A stretch of DNA of 64,000 nucleotides from an uncultured Bacteroidales bacterium (GCA_900318265.1 ONKA01000007.1:40310-104309); one strand, 5' to 3'; shown: positions 25,219 to 34,177, numbered from the stretch's first letter. The notes: generated from the sequence alone by a model not told the origin. A program made the numbers and translations.

Positions 25219-25304
25219 CTTTTAAATGCATGTCATTCCTGCGACAGGCAGTGCGGTGGCATGGAAATCGAAGATTCGACGTAGTCAATCTATGCATTTA
25301 AAAG
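25219..25304. repeat. Inverted repeat with 13-bp arms between convergent genes
   Basis: CTTTTAAATGCAT at 25219-25231 is mirrored at 25292-25304, 60 bases apart. Inside is TGTCATTCCTGCG; a matching GGAATGACA lies further right near 25371. The region separates tadA (+) and the ClC gene (-) and may terminate both. Confidence 0.6.
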
Positions 25305-25386
25305 ACGTCAAAACACATATTCTGTAACCCAGCCGCCTATAGATTCCCCGCCGCCCGCTTGCCTACGTTGGAATGACATAGGCGGC

Positions 25387-27183
25387 TTAATCCTCCGATA
25401 TCTCGCTCATCATATTCCGATACGCCGAGAACACATTGGCGCGAGAGAGATAACCCAAATACTTCCCTCCCTGAATGACAGGAATATTGTATTTGCCCGA
25501 TTGCTGGAACTTATGTACAATCTCTTCCATGGGCTCATCGGGGTGGATGACATAATCGGGCAACACCGCGTAGTTTTGTATGGATTGGTCGTAATGGCTC
25601 GCATCGAAAAGGATGCCGCGAACATCGTCGAACAACACATGACCACAGAAGAAACCTTCCTTGTCGACCACAGGAAAGATGTTGCGCTTCGATGACGACA
25701 CCAAAGGCAACAGATCACCAAAGGTGCAATTGGGATCAATAGGGCTGAAATTGGTTTCTATCAACTGGTTGATAGCCATCATGTTGAGAATGCTCTTGTC
25801 CTTGTTGTGCGTCACCTCCACACCTTGTTCCGCCACGGCATTAGTATAGATGGAATGGCTGAAAAACAGCCTGTTGATGGCATAGGCCAAGGCCGACACG
25901 ATCATCAAGGGCACAATAAGGGCATAGCCATTGGTGATTTCGGCGATGAGGAAGATGCCTGTCAACGGGGCATGGAGCATGCCTGCCACCAAGCCACTCA
26001 TGCCCACAAGGGCAAACTTGGCCGGATCCAAATTGCCGATACCCAAGTAGTTGACCGTGGTGGCAAAGAATAAGCCCGTGAAGGCACCGATGAACAAAGC
26101 CGGAGCGAAGGTGCCGCCCACGCCGCCAGCCCCGAAGGTGAAGGCTGTGGCAAAGGCTTTCAGCAGAATCATGCCCGCAAAGAGGATGATGACCACCAGG
26201 TCGAAGTCCTTGAAGCGGGCAAACCACGGGTTGCCAAAGACTGCGCTATAATCGCCGCGTAAGGCCGAGTTGATGGCCTCGTAGCCTTCGCCGTAGAGGG
26301 CAGGGAACAAGAAGATAAGGACACCCAACAGCGTGCCTCCAACGATGAAACGCACCCAAGGCGACTGCACCTTCTTGAACCTCTTTTCTACGCTAAAAGT
26401 CACCTTGAGGAAATAGGCCGAAACCAATCCCGCGAAGAGGCCCAAGCCGATGTAATACAAGGCATTGCTCGGAATGAAGCCCTCGGCGATGACCGCTGGA
26501 TATTCCACCGTCTGTCCGAGAAACCAATAAGCCGTCAGGATGGCGACAAACGAGGAGCAGATAATGGGCACCAAGGCGTTGAGCGACAAGTCGATCATAA
26601 ACACCTCAAGGGCGAAAACGATACCCGTGATGGGTGCCTGGAAGATGGCTGCCAAGGCCGCTGCGCCTCCCATGCCGATAAGCTGTATGGTGTGCTTGTA
26701 GTCAAGTTTCAGGATTTGAGCGATGTTAGAGCCTATGCTGCCACCCGTCGACACACTAGGTCCTTCCAATCCCACCGAACCACCGAAGCCGACCGTCAAG
26801 GCGCTAGTGACGATGCTCGACCAGGTGCTGCTGCGGCTCACCTTGCCTTTGTTCTTCCTGATGGCATACAGGATACCTGGGATGCCATGGCCGACATCCT
26901 TCTTCAAGACGAACTTACAAAACAGTATGGTCAGCAGGATACCGATGGCGGGACAAACGAAATACAGCAGATGGGAGTAGGAAAACGACGCGTTGATGAC
27001 ATGGTTATACACCAAATCACGGATGCCGTGGGCCAGTTTCTTGATGACGACAGCGGCAGCACCAGCGAAGAAACCCGCCGGGATGCTGAGTATCAGCATG
27101 AAACGGCGGTCGGTCATGTGCGTCGTCCGCCATACGTTGAAGCGGTCAATCCATCCGTTGATTTTGTCTTTGGCTTTACCCAC
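25387..27183 (-). CDS. ClC-type chloride channel or H+/Cl- antiporter with CBS domains
   Basis: About 598 residues from a GTG at 27183. A TTG at 27225 is also in frame. The ATG at 27117 is probably too late, since the IDRFNVWR stretch before it looks like coding sequence of the family. The membrane part has the ClC anion-selectivity motifs: GGSVGLEGPSVSTGG, then FGAGGVGGTFAPALFIG. The C-terminal 150 residues hold a pair of CBS domains (FPVVDKEGFFCGHVLFDDV, IPVIQGGKYLGYLSRANVF) that usually bind adenine nucleotides. Channel versus antiporter cannot be decided. A possible minus-strand promoter lies at 27297-27323. Confidence 0.88.
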   Translation of the reverse strand: MGKAKDKINGWIDRFNVWRTTHMTDRRFMLILSIPAGFFAGAAAVVIKKLAHGIRDLVYNHVINASFSYSHLLYFVCPAIGILLTILFCKFVLKKDVGHGIPGILYAIRKNKGKVSRSSTWSSIVTSALTVGFGGSVGLEGPSVSTGGSIGSNIAQILKLDYKHTIQLIGMGGAAALAAIFQAPITGIVFALEVFMIDLSLNALVPIICSSFVAILTAYWFLGQTVEYPAVIAEGFIPSNALYYIGLGLFAGLVSAYFLKVTFSVEKRFKKVQSPWVRFIVGGTLLGVLIFLFPALYGEGYEAINSALRGDYSAVFGNPWFARFKDFDLVVIILFAGMILLKAFATAFTFGAGGVGGTFAPALFIGAFTGLFFATTVNYLGIGNLDPAKFALVGMSGLVAGMLHAPLTGIFLIAEITNGYALIVPLMIVSALAYAINRLFFSHSIYTNAVAEQGVEVTHNKDKSILNMMAINQLIETNFSPIDPNCTFGDLLPLVSSSKRNIFPVVDKEGFFCGHVLFDDVRGILFDASHYDQSIQNYAVLPDYVIHPDEPMEEIVHKFQQSGKYNIPVIQGGKYLGYLSRANVFSAYRNMMSEISED

Positions 27184-27296
27184 TGTCTTACTTTTTTCGG
27201 CCGCTAAAATAGGAAAAAGTAACAAGCGAATAAAAAAGAAACGTCTTTTTCACTATTTTCGCACCGTGAATAGTGATTGCTTCGCAAGAAATCTGT

Positions 27297-27323
27297 CAAA
27301 AATAGAGAATAAAAATCTGCCAA
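27297..27323 (-). promoter_or_regulatory. Possible promoter of the ClC gene
   Basis: TTG (27321-27323), a 16-base spacer and TATTTTTG (27297-27304) on the minus strand. The spacer is shorter than usual. Confidence 0.35.
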
Positions 27324-27426
27324 AAATCATCTTCTCCGTACCAGATTACGACATTTGTTTTTAAACGATTTTAAAAATGATTTTTGACTGATTTCTACAC
27401 GAAGTGTATCCCATAACTTAAGCAGC

Positions 27427-28188
27427 ATGAAAATCGTCAGCTACAACGTGAACGGCATCCGCGCGGCCATCAACAAAGGCCTGCTGCAATGGATCAACGA
27501 CTACCACCCCGATGTGCTCTGTTTCCAAGAGCTGAAAGCCACCCCCGACCAGATTCCCTTGATGGACTTCGAGATGATGGGCTATCACCACTATTGGTTC
27601 CCCGCCCAGAAGAAAGGCTACAGCGGCGTAGGCCTCATCACAAAACAGGAGCCCGACAACGTGGTCTATGGCATGAATGAACCTTTGTACGACAACGAAG
27701 GTCGCTTCCTCCGTGCCGACTTCGGCGACCTCTCGGTGGTGAGTGTCTACCACCCCTCGGGCACTACGGGTGACGAGCGCCAAGCCTTTAAGATGGTGTG
27801 GCTCGACTACTTCCGCAAGTATGTCAACGAATTGAGGAAAAAAAGACCGCAATTGGTGCTCTCCGGCGACTACAACATCTGCCACGAGGACATCGACATC
27901 AACAATCCACGAAAGCACGACACCTCATCTGGCTTCCTGCCTGAGGAACGCCAGTGGATGACCGATTTCCTCAGCGACGGCTACATTGACAGTTTCCGAC
28001 AACTGGTGAAAGAACCCAACCAATACAGCTGGTGGAGCTTCCGCGCTGGTGCCCGTGCCAAGAACCTCGGCTGGCGCATCGACTACCACATGGTGACCGA
28101 CAACCTGAAGGACCGCATCGCTGGTGTAGGCATCCTGCCCGAGGTGATGCATTCCGACCATTGCCCCATCATGCTCGATTTGGCATGA
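27427..28188 (+). CDS. xth: Exodeoxyribonuclease III
   Basis: A 253-residue enzyme of the EEP family that cleaves DNA 5' of abasic sites and has 3'-5' exonuclease activity in base-excision repair. Conserved residues are visible: Asn7 in SYNVNGIRA, Glu35 in LCFQELKA, the Asp-Asn pair in LSGDYNICHEDID, and the final SDHCPI with its catalytic His. Length is normal. It is followed within 65 bases by tRNA-Arg, which has its own promoter. I saw no clear promoter in the 200-base gap upstream, only a 7-bp hairpin at 27251-27275. Confidence 0.93.
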   Translation: MKIVSYNVNGIRAAINKGLLQWINDYHPDVLCFQELKATPDQIPLMDFEMMGYHHYWFPAQKKGYSGVGLITKQEPDNVVYGMNEPLYDNEGRFLRADFGDLSVVSVYHPSGTTGDERQAFKMVWLDYFRKYVNELRKKRPQLVLSGDYNICHEDIDINNPRKHDTSSGFLPEERQWMTDFLSDGYIDSFRQLVKEPNQYSWWSFRAGARAKNLGWRIDYHMVTDNLKDRIAGVGILPEVMHSDHCPIMLDLA

Positions 28189-28201
28189 TTTTCAAAAACA
28201 C

Positions 28202-28233
28202 TTGCCTCCTTTTCGGAAAAAGTTGTACCTTTG
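28202..28233 (+). promoter_or_regulatory. Promoter of tRNA-Arg
   Basis: TTG (28202-28204), a 21-base spacer and TACCTTTG (28226-28233), 18 bases before the tRNA. Confidence 0.7.
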
Positions 28234-28251
28234 CAGCGGAAAAACATCCAT

Positions 28252-28323
28252 GCCCTTATAGTTCAAGGGATAGAACGGAAGTTTCCTAAACTTTAAATCT
28301 AGGTTCGAGTCCTAGTAGGGGTA
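28252..28323 (+). tRNA. tRNA-Arg (anticodon CCT)
   Basis: The cloverleaf folds fully by hand. The acceptor stem pairs GCCCTTA with TAGGGGT, the D stem GTTC/GAAC, and the anticodon stem GAAGT/ACTTT around the loop TTCCTAA (anticodon CCT). A 4-base variable loop and the T stem CTAGG/CCTAG around TTCGAGT follow. The 3' CCA is not encoded, as is usual in this phylum. It reads AGG codons. Confidence 0.93.
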
Positions 28324-28330
28324 CAAAAAA

Positions 28331-28361
28331 GCCTTGCCTTTCATGAAAGGCAAGGCTTTTT
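28331..28361. terminator. Bidirectional terminator after tRNA-Arg
   Basis: A 26-bp perfect palindrome (28331-28356, GCCTTGCCTTTC and complement) is bordered by an A-run and a T-run. It separates the tRNA (+) from the T9SS cargo gene (-). Confidence 0.9.
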
Positions 28362-28377
28362 ATTTCATTACCGATCA

Positions 28378-29988
28378 CTATCGTTTCACAGTCACTTTCC
28401 GCTCAAAAGTCTTCCCGTCAGCAGTAGCGATGCGCAACACATATACGCCTTCTGCCCAGTCGCTGACGTTGATTTGGTTTTCGTTTTTGATGGTCTTCAC
28501 CAACTGACCCAAAGCATTGAAAACCTGCACTTCAACAGGATCAAAACCTTGGATGTTTAACACTTCCGATGCAGGATTCGGATAAACCGTCAAAGGCACA
28601 GAGCCCGTCGAAGAGCCGTTTTCTTCAACAGCATCATATCCCGTTTGGAACGCCCTCGGTTGTCCCGATTCAATCCAAGTGCCATCGTCAAACTCACAAG
28701 CAAACATATACTCATAATAGGTGTCTTCCTCCAAACCTTCAAGCACAGCTTCCACATAGCCGTCGGTCGGTACCTCCACCTCTATCCATTCGGTTTCATC
28801 CCATTTCAGGTACTTGAAATAAGCCCTGGCAAAATGGTCGTTGCCCTGATGAATCCATGCCGACAGCTTGGCTGAATGCAGGGTAATGTCGGAGGCTTCA
28901 TAAAGGATGAAACTTGCCAAGCCATGGATGGGATAGCCATTGTTGGTGCCATTATCCATTACGAAAGAGTGCGAACTTTGGTCGAGTTGGTTCTTGAATT
29001 GCTCAGTCTTCATCTCGTCGGCAGTCATGCCCGCGCCATAGCCGTTGTTGCCGCCAGCAGAGGTCAAAAAGAAACAATTGCTGACATTGATTGCATTTTC
29101 GCCCTTAGTCGGGTCGATGGGACTGACCATGCCGAAGATGCCTCCCGACGTGCCACCGCTGACCTGCCCGACATTATAGCAAGAATAGATAGACACTTCC
29201 GCCGATTCCACCGTGGCGGCCAAGATACCTCCCGAGATGCCCATCAGCACGGCATTGGCATTCACTGTGCCCGTGTTGTAACACCTTTGTATGGAAGCAT
29301 TTTCACGCGCAAAACACACCACACCACCAGCCGCAGCGGCACCCATGAAGTTGCTATTCGTCACCGTCACGGTTGCTGACGACGAACATTGCACCACACG
29401 ACCGTTTTGTACACCAGCCACCACACCGGCAGCACCACAAAACGTGCCACTGTTGTTCACGCTGACCGAGCCCGAGAAGCTGCATCGGTAGACCAAAGCA
29501 TCGCCAGCAATGCCGCCCACCACGCCTGCAGCACCCATTCCCGTGGAGATGATCGTGCCGGTCACTGAAAGATTCATGACATAATGGTCTTCACCACCAA
29601 CAGCGGCAAACAAACCCGTCAAATCGGCATTGGACTGGATTCGCAAATTCTCAATCTGATGATAGCAACCATCAAAACGGCCTGCAAAATAGAAGCCGTT
29701 CATGCTATAATTCACATTGCCAATGGGTGTCCAATCGAGGTTGTTCAGGTCGAGGTCGTCGGTAAGCAGGAAATACTCGTCCTCAAAAACACCTTGTCCC
29801 GAAGATTGATAGCCCTCGTTGACTTTCTCGGCAAGATAGGCCAAGTTAGCCGCCGTCTCGATAAGGTATGGATTGTTCATCGTGCCGTTACCTTGGGTCC
29901 AAGGCTCAGAAGAGCCGTCCCAAACATTGGTAGCCATCAAATTGAATGTCAATACGATGGCAAACAAGGAAAATAATGATTTCTTCAT
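28378..29988 (-). CDS. GLUG-like T9SS cargo protein
   Basis: A 536-residue protein with a signal peptide (MKKSLFSLFAIVLTFNLMA). Residues 22-55 (VWDGSSEPWTQGNGTMNNPY) match the start of the GLUG region in the 13535-16543 product. Gly-rich GLUG-like repeats follow (AAGVVGGIAGDALVYRCSFS, AGGVVCFARENASIQRCYN, SGGILAATVESAEVSIYSCY), then a fibronectin-like segment, the linker EENGSSTGS encoded by a dispersed repeat, and a T9SS type A domain (LTVYPNPASEVLNIQGFD ... VFNALGQLVKTI ... KVTVKR). Probably surface-anchored; no catalytic motif. A minus-strand -7 box (30008-30015) lies 20 bases upstream. Confidence 0.85.
   Translation of the reverse strand: MKKSLFSLFAIVLTFNLMATNVWDGSSEPWTQGNGTMNNPYLIETAANLAYLAEKVNEGYQSSGQGVFEDEYFLLTDDLDLNNLDWTPIGNVNYSMNGFYFAGRFDGCYHQIENLRIQSNADLTGLFAAVGGEDHYVMNLSVTGTIISTGMGAAGVVGGIAGDALVYRCSFSGSVSVNNSGTFCGAAGVVAGVQNGRVVQCSSSATVTVTNSNFMGAAAAGGVVCFARENASIQRCYNTGTVNANAVLMGISGGILAATVESAEVSIYSCYNVGQVSGGTSGGIFGMVSPIDPTKGENAINVSNCFFLTSAGGNNGYGAGMTADEMKTEQFKNQLDQSSHSFVMDNGTNNGYPIHGLASFILYEASDITLHSAKLSAWIHQGNDHFARAYFKYLKWDETEWIEVEVPTDGYVEAVLEGLEEDTYYEYMFACEFDDGTWIESGQPRAFQTGYDAVEENGSSTGSVPLTVYPNPASEVLNIQGFDPVEVQVFNALGQLVKTIKNENQINVSDWAEGVYVLRIATADGKTFERKVTVKR
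28601..28627. repeat. CTTCGAC-type dispersed repeat within a T9SS gene
   Basis: Read on the minus strand it encodes EENGSSTGS just before the sorting domain. It matches the copy in the AsmA gene (20617-20647) at nearly every base. Confidence 0.7.
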
Positions 29989-30007
29989 TTTGTTCGGTTT
30001 TTCCGTG

Positions 30008-30015
30008 CAAAGTTA
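30008..30015 (-). promoter_or_regulatory. -7 box upstream of the 28378-29988 gene
   Basis: TAACTTTG on the minus strand, 20 bases from the ATG. No matching TTG was found about 20 bases further upstream. Confidence 0.35.
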
Positions 30016-30084
30016 TAAAACATTTCGCCGAAAATCGCGTTATCTCCTTATAAATTCGTAATTTTACAGCCAAATTTTACCTCT

Positions 30085-32406
30085 ATGAACAAACTGAAAT
30101 CTACCCTCCTCATAGCCGCATGGCTCATCTCCACCTTCGCCATGGCCCAAGGCGGCGTCTCCATCGGCAATTGGCGCACCCACCTACCCTATCAGAAAGT
30201 GATTGGCGTGGAACCCATAGGCAACAAGATCTATGCCGCCACGCAGTATGAGCTGTTTTACTACGACACGCAGGACAATTCCATCAATATCCTCAACAAG
30301 ATCAACGGCTTGTCGGACATCGGCATCAGCACCATCGGATACAACGAAAGCCAACGTAAGCTCTTCGTGGCCTATACCAATGCCAACGTCGACCTCATCG
30401 ACCATGATGGCAACATCCACAACATGAGCGACATCAAGGACAAGAACATCGTAGGCAACAAGAGCATCAACCATGTGTTTTTCGATGGCGACTTGGCCTA
30501 CGTGGCCTGCGGTTTCGGCATCGTGGTCTTCGACTTGAAAAAGGAAGAAGTTAAAGACACCTATTACATTGGAAGCCAAGGCGATATGGTCAATGTCACC
30601 GATGTGGCCAAATACAACGGCCGCCTCTACGCCTGCACCGACAACGGCATGTACTATGCCTCACTTGACGCACAAAACCTGGCTAACTATGCCGCATGGC
30701 ACTTCGACAACAGCCTCATCCATCCCCATCTAGCCTATACCGAGATGGAGGTGTTTGGCGGCAAGCTGATACTTAACTACAATGGCGGCTTCAATTCCGA
30801 CACCCTCTTTGTCTTCGATGGCAACCATTGGGGTTATCTCGATAAAGAGAACGTCAGCGAAAAGAGACAGATGCGTGCTTACAGCGACCGCTTCCTGCTC
30901 ACCAACCGTTATAACGTCTCGGTGTTTGACCTCAACCTCAACCAGCAACATTCCATCCACTCGCCTGGTGGCAACATCGAGCCCTGGGCCGTGGGTTTGG
31001 ACAACAACGGCAACTATTGGATTGGCGACAACAAACGTGGTCTCATCAAGACCTCTGATGGTTGGAACAACATGGATGTGAAACCCAACGGCACGGCTTC
31101 GAAAAACGTCTTCGAGCTTAAGGCTTGTGGAGACCAAGTTTGGATTGCTACGGGAGGCCATGCCTCCAACTGGGGCAAACGCTACATGCGCGAAGGCGTG
31201 GCACGCTTCGACGGCTTGTGGACCATCATCAACCAAAACACCCTTCCTGACCTCACCAACTACACCGATTACGTGTGTACCGCCACCAACCCAAACGACC
31301 CTTCGGTCACATACGTGGGCACCTGGGGCAGCGGCATCTTGAAGTTCAAGGACAACGAACTGGTGGAGGTTTATAACGCCGAGAACAGCTCACTTGAACC
31401 TTGGGCTAGCGACCCGAATCTCATCAACATCAGCGGCTTGGCTTTCGACAGCAAGGGCAACCTCTGGGTAGCGAATACCGGCGCCCCCAACCTACTTTCC
31501 GTGATGGAGCCCAACGGCACTTGGCATTCCTACAACTTGGGCGGTAGCCTCAGTGCCATCGACATCGGTACTTTGCTCATCGACCATAACGACTACAAAT
31601 GGCTCACACGCCGTAATGGCGAAGTTATTGTCTTCAACGACAATGGCACCCTCGACAACCCTGCCGACGACCAGGCGGTCAACCTGAATTCGGCAACAGG
31701 AAGCGGCAAACTGCTCGGCTCGGTCAGCTGCCTCGCCGTCGACAACAAAGGCTACGTTTGGGCAGGCACCGACAAAGGCCCTTGTCTGTTTGAAGACTCA
31801 AGAAAGATCTTCAACGGCTCCAACTTCGATGCCACGCAGGTACGCGTGCCTCGCAACGACGGTACCCAACAATTCGATTACTTGTTTGCCGAATCCAGTG
31901 TACTCTCCATGGCTGCCATGGAAGGCGCCGACCAAATTTGGTTCGGCCTCGAATCAGGCGTCTATCTCATGTCGTTTGACGGCCAACCTAAACAAATCCA
32001 TTATTTCAACACCGACAACAGTCCTTTGCTTGACAACGCCGTCACCACCATGGCAGTCGACAAGAGCGGTGAAGTGTTTTTCGGTACGGCCAGTGGTGTC
32101 ATCTCCTATCGCGGCGAGTATGCCACTCCCGATCCCATCATCACCGACGTGGTTGCCTATCCTAACCCAGTGAGACCTGGATACAATGGCTTCGTCGGCA
32201 TCAAGGGTTTGGTTTCCAATTCATTAGTGAGAATCACCACCGTCGACGGCACTTTCGTCACCCAATTGATTTCGGAAGGCGGTCAAGCCGTGTGGGACTG
32301 CACCACCATCAACGGCGAGAAAGTGGAGCCCGGCGTCTACCTCATCTTCGTCAGCACCAAGCAAGGCACTGACAAGTTTGCCACCAAGATCCTGATCATG
32401 AACTAA
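30085..32406 (+). CDS. porZ: T9SS attachment-complex protein PorZ
   Basis: A 773-residue protein. After a signal peptide, the N-terminal segment SIGNWRTHLPYQKVIGVEPI, IYAATQYELFYYDTQDNSI and ACGFGIVVFDLKKEEVKDTY matches PorZ as I know it. Two beta-propellers (about residues 30-680) precede a C-terminal T9SS-type domain (VVAYPNPVRPGYNGFVGI ... EPGVYLIFVSTKQG ... TKILIMN). In Porphyromonas gingivalis PorZ is part of the cell-surface attachment complex that delivers anionic lipopolysaccharide to the sortase PorU. It would serve the many cargo proteins in this window. Its stop overlaps the recO start by one base. Confidence 0.87.
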   Translation: MNKLKSTLLIAAWLISTFAMAQGGVSIGNWRTHLPYQKVIGVEPIGNKIYAATQYELFYYDTQDNSINILNKINGLSDIGISTIGYNESQRKLFVAYTNANVDLIDHDGNIHNMSDIKDKNIVGNKSINHVFFDGDLAYVACGFGIVVFDLKKEEVKDTYYIGSQGDMVNVTDVAKYNGRLYACTDNGMYYASLDAQNLANYAAWHFDNSLIHPHLAYTEMEVFGGKLILNYNGGFNSDTLFVFDGNHWGYLDKENVSEKRQMRAYSDRFLLTNRYNVSVFDLNLNQQHSIHSPGGNIEPWAVGLDNNGNYWIGDNKRGLIKTSDGWNNMDVKPNGTASKNVFELKACGDQVWIATGGHASNWGKRYMREGVARFDGLWTIINQNTLPDLTNYTDYVCTATNPNDPSVTYVGTWGSGILKFKDNELVEVYNAENSSLEPWASDPNLINISGLAFDSKGNLWVANTGAPNLLSVMEPNGTWHSYNLGGSLSAIDIGTLLIDHNDYKWLTRRNGEVIVFNDNGTLDNPADDQAVNLNSATGSGKLLGSVSCLAVDNKGYVWAGTDKGPCLFEDSRKIFNGSNFDATQVRVPRNDGTQQFDYLFAESSVLSMAAMEGADQIWFGLESGVYLMSFDGQPKQIHYFNTDNSPLLDNAVTTMAVDKSGEVFFGTASGVISYRGEYATPDPIITDVVAYPNPVRPGYNGFVGIKGLVSNSLVRITTVDGTFVTQLISEGGQAVWDCTTINGEKVEPGVYLIFVSTKQGTDKFATKILIMN

Positions 32407-33131
32407 TGGACGACACAATCCAAGGCATAGTCCTGCAATCCATCCGCTACGGCGACACCAGCCTCATCGTAAAAGTGTTCACCCGAAGCCTTGGCTTGCG
32501 TTCCTATATGGTGAAAGGCGCCTTCAACCGCAACTCGAAGAGCCGCGCCGCCTTGTTCCAAAACCTACACCTTATTAATTATGTGGAAGCAGGCAAGCCC
32601 AACAAAAGCAGCTTGGGTTATATGAAAGACGTGCAGCTCACCACAGTCTACCAAAGCATCCCTTTTGTGATGAACAAAAGCGCCATCTTGATGTACATCA
32701 GCGAGTTGCTTTCAAAAACCATCACGGAGCAGGAGCAAAATGAGCCACTCTACGACTTCATTGAAAGGTCAATGCTCTGGCTCGACTTGGTCCATCAAGA
32801 CTATGCCAACTTCCCCTTATTCTTTACCTTAGAACTGACACGTCATCTTGGCTTTTATCCTAAAGCTAACTACGAGTCGGGCTATTGCTTTGACATGATG
32901 GAAGGCTCCTTTAGCCATGACCACCCCTTGCACCCCTACTATTTCGATGCAGAGGACGCACAGCTACTTTCGCAACTGCTCAACGCAGGCATAGACGAAA
33001 CGTGCCGGATCCCATTACATGTGAGCCAACGTCGTTCCCTACTCGACGGGCTCATCGTGTTCATGCGACTCCATGCTCCTGTGATGAACGATTTCCATTC
33101 ACACGAAGTGCTGAAAACGGTTTTGGAATAA
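32406..33131 (+). CDS. recO: DNA repair protein RecO
   Basis: A 241-residue protein with the RecO N-terminal OB-fold (IQGIVLQSIRYGDTSLIVKV, LRSYMVKGAF) and helical C-terminal domain (FTLELTRHLGFYPKANYESG). RecO anneals single-stranded DNA and loads RecA with RecR. The zinc-binding cysteines of some RecO proteins are absent; only Cys in YCFDMMEG is near that region. It starts in TAATG overlapping the porZ stop, so it is translationally coupled to a secretion gene. A perfect 28-bp palindrome follows. Confidence 0.92.
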   Translation: MDDTIQGIVLQSIRYGDTSLIVKVFTRSLGLRSYMVKGAFNRNSKSRAALFQNLHLINYVEAGKPNKSSLGYMKDVQLTTVYQSIPFVMNKSAILMYISELLSKTITEQEQNEPLYDFIERSMLWLDLVHQDYANFPLFFTLELTRHLGFYPKANYESGYCFDMMEGSFSHDHPLHPYYFDAEDAQLLSQLLNAGIDETCRIPLHVSQRRSLLDGLIVFMRLHAPVMNDFHSHEVLKTVLE

Positions 33132-33136
33132 AAAAA

Positions 33137-33164
33137 GTAGAGACGCAAAATTTTGCGTCTCTAC
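33137..33164. repeat. 28-bp palindrome (copy 6), likely bidirectional terminator
   Basis: Arms GTAGAGACG and CGTCTCTAC flank the self-complementary core CAAAATTTTG; the palindrome is perfect over 28 bases. An A-run precedes it. It lies between convergent genes recO and the coiled-coil gene. It is the only copy outside coding sequence. Confidence 0.9.
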
Positions 33165-33189
33165 AAAGATTTCACGAAATGTTTTGCCT

Positions 33190-34104
33190 TTATTTCAAAT
33201 CTACAGTGGTTTGTCCGATGACCTTGCCACCTTCTTCGTAAACGTCGATGAAATAGGTGCCAGGCATCAACTCGTACGCATCAGGCTTGGTATAGTAGGC
33301 GCGCACGGCAGTCTCCTTGCCGTCATAGTTGACCCTCACCTTCTCGGTAAACTGCAAAGTCTCACCGTTGGCCTTGAAGGAATACTCGTCGCCCGAGCCC
33401 TTGCTGATAATGGCACGTTTGGGGTCGGCGATGCGCACATAGAACAACTTCGTTCCTGGCTTGATTAGCTCGTTGGCGGCCACGGTGAAGTCGATCCTGA
33501 TGCGTTCGGCGCGGCTAGCCCTGTCGGTGACGCTCTCCTTACCGCTACCCTTGAAACGCACGGCTTGGGCAGTGTAGTTGGAGATTCTCATCGTCGCAGC
33601 TTGGTTCACCTTGTTGGTGAGCTCTTCCTTCTGACGGGTGAGGTTAGTGTTCTGACGGCGTTCGTTCTGGTATTCCTCGCGGATGCGCTCGTTTTCAGCC
33701 ACCAGTTCACGGTTGACGGTATAGAGCGAGTCCATCTGGCGCACATAGCGCTGTGAGATCTCCTGCAACTGCGTCATTTTCTTCTTGATGCGGTTGTAGT
33801 CCCATTGCGAATCCAAGAGTTTCTTGATCTCGACGGCATCGGCTTGGATGATGCTGTCTTTTTCGGCCAGCTCCTGGCTCAACTCGCCATAGCTTTCCTT
33901 CAAATCGTTGTGCACCTTCATCAGGCTGTCCACTTCGGCCTGAAAGTCAAGGCGCTGCATTTCCTTTTCGGCTTCGAGGGCTTCCTTATCGGTTCTCAGC
34001 GATGAATTACGCACGATGAAGAAAACCAAGGCGATAGCCAACAAACCCAAAAGGGCATAGAGCCATAAGGGTTGGTTTGTCTTTTTCCTATTTTCTGAAT
34101 CCAT
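33190..34104 (-). CDS. Coiled-coil membrane protein of unknown function
   Basis: A 304-residue protein. A cytoplasmic stub is followed by one transmembrane helix (LWLYALLGLLAIALVFFIV, residues 13-31). A long coiled coil fills residues 35-165 (heptads rich in Leu, Glu, Lys), and the C-terminal 135 residues are a beta-rich domain (IRIDFTVAANELIKPGTKLF, TYFIDVYEEGGKVIGQTTVDL). The N-in topology puts the coiled coil in the periplasm. I know similar proteins as conserved hypotheticals in Bacteroidetes; no function is assigned. Its own minus-strand promoter lies at 34143-34170. Confidence 0.78.
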   Translation of the reverse strand: MDSENRKKTNQPLWLYALLGLLAIALVFFIVRNSSLRTDKEALEAEKEMQRLDFQAEVDSLMKVHNDLKESYGELSQELAEKDSIIQADAVEIKKLLDSQWDYNRIKKKMTQLQEISQRYVRQMDSLYTVNRELVAENERIREEYQNERRQNTNLTRQKEELTNKVNQAATMRISNYTAQAVRFKGSGKESVTDRASRAERIRIDFTVAANELIKPGTKLFYVRIADPKRAIISKGSGDEYSFKANGETLQFTEKVRVNYDGKETAVRAYYTKPDAYELMPGTYFIDVYEEGGKVIGQTTVDLK

Positions 34105-34142
34105 GACTTATTTGTTTTGTTTCGATTCGTAGTTTTATGTTG

Positions 34143-34170
34143 CAAAAATATAAATAATCCTCAAAACCAA
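34143..34170 (-). promoter_or_regulatory. Promoter of the coiled-coil gene
   Basis: Minus strand: TTG (34168-34170), a 17-base spacer and TATTTTTG (34143-34150), about 40 bases before the ATG. Confidence 0.5.
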
Positions 34171-34177
34171 CATTTTT

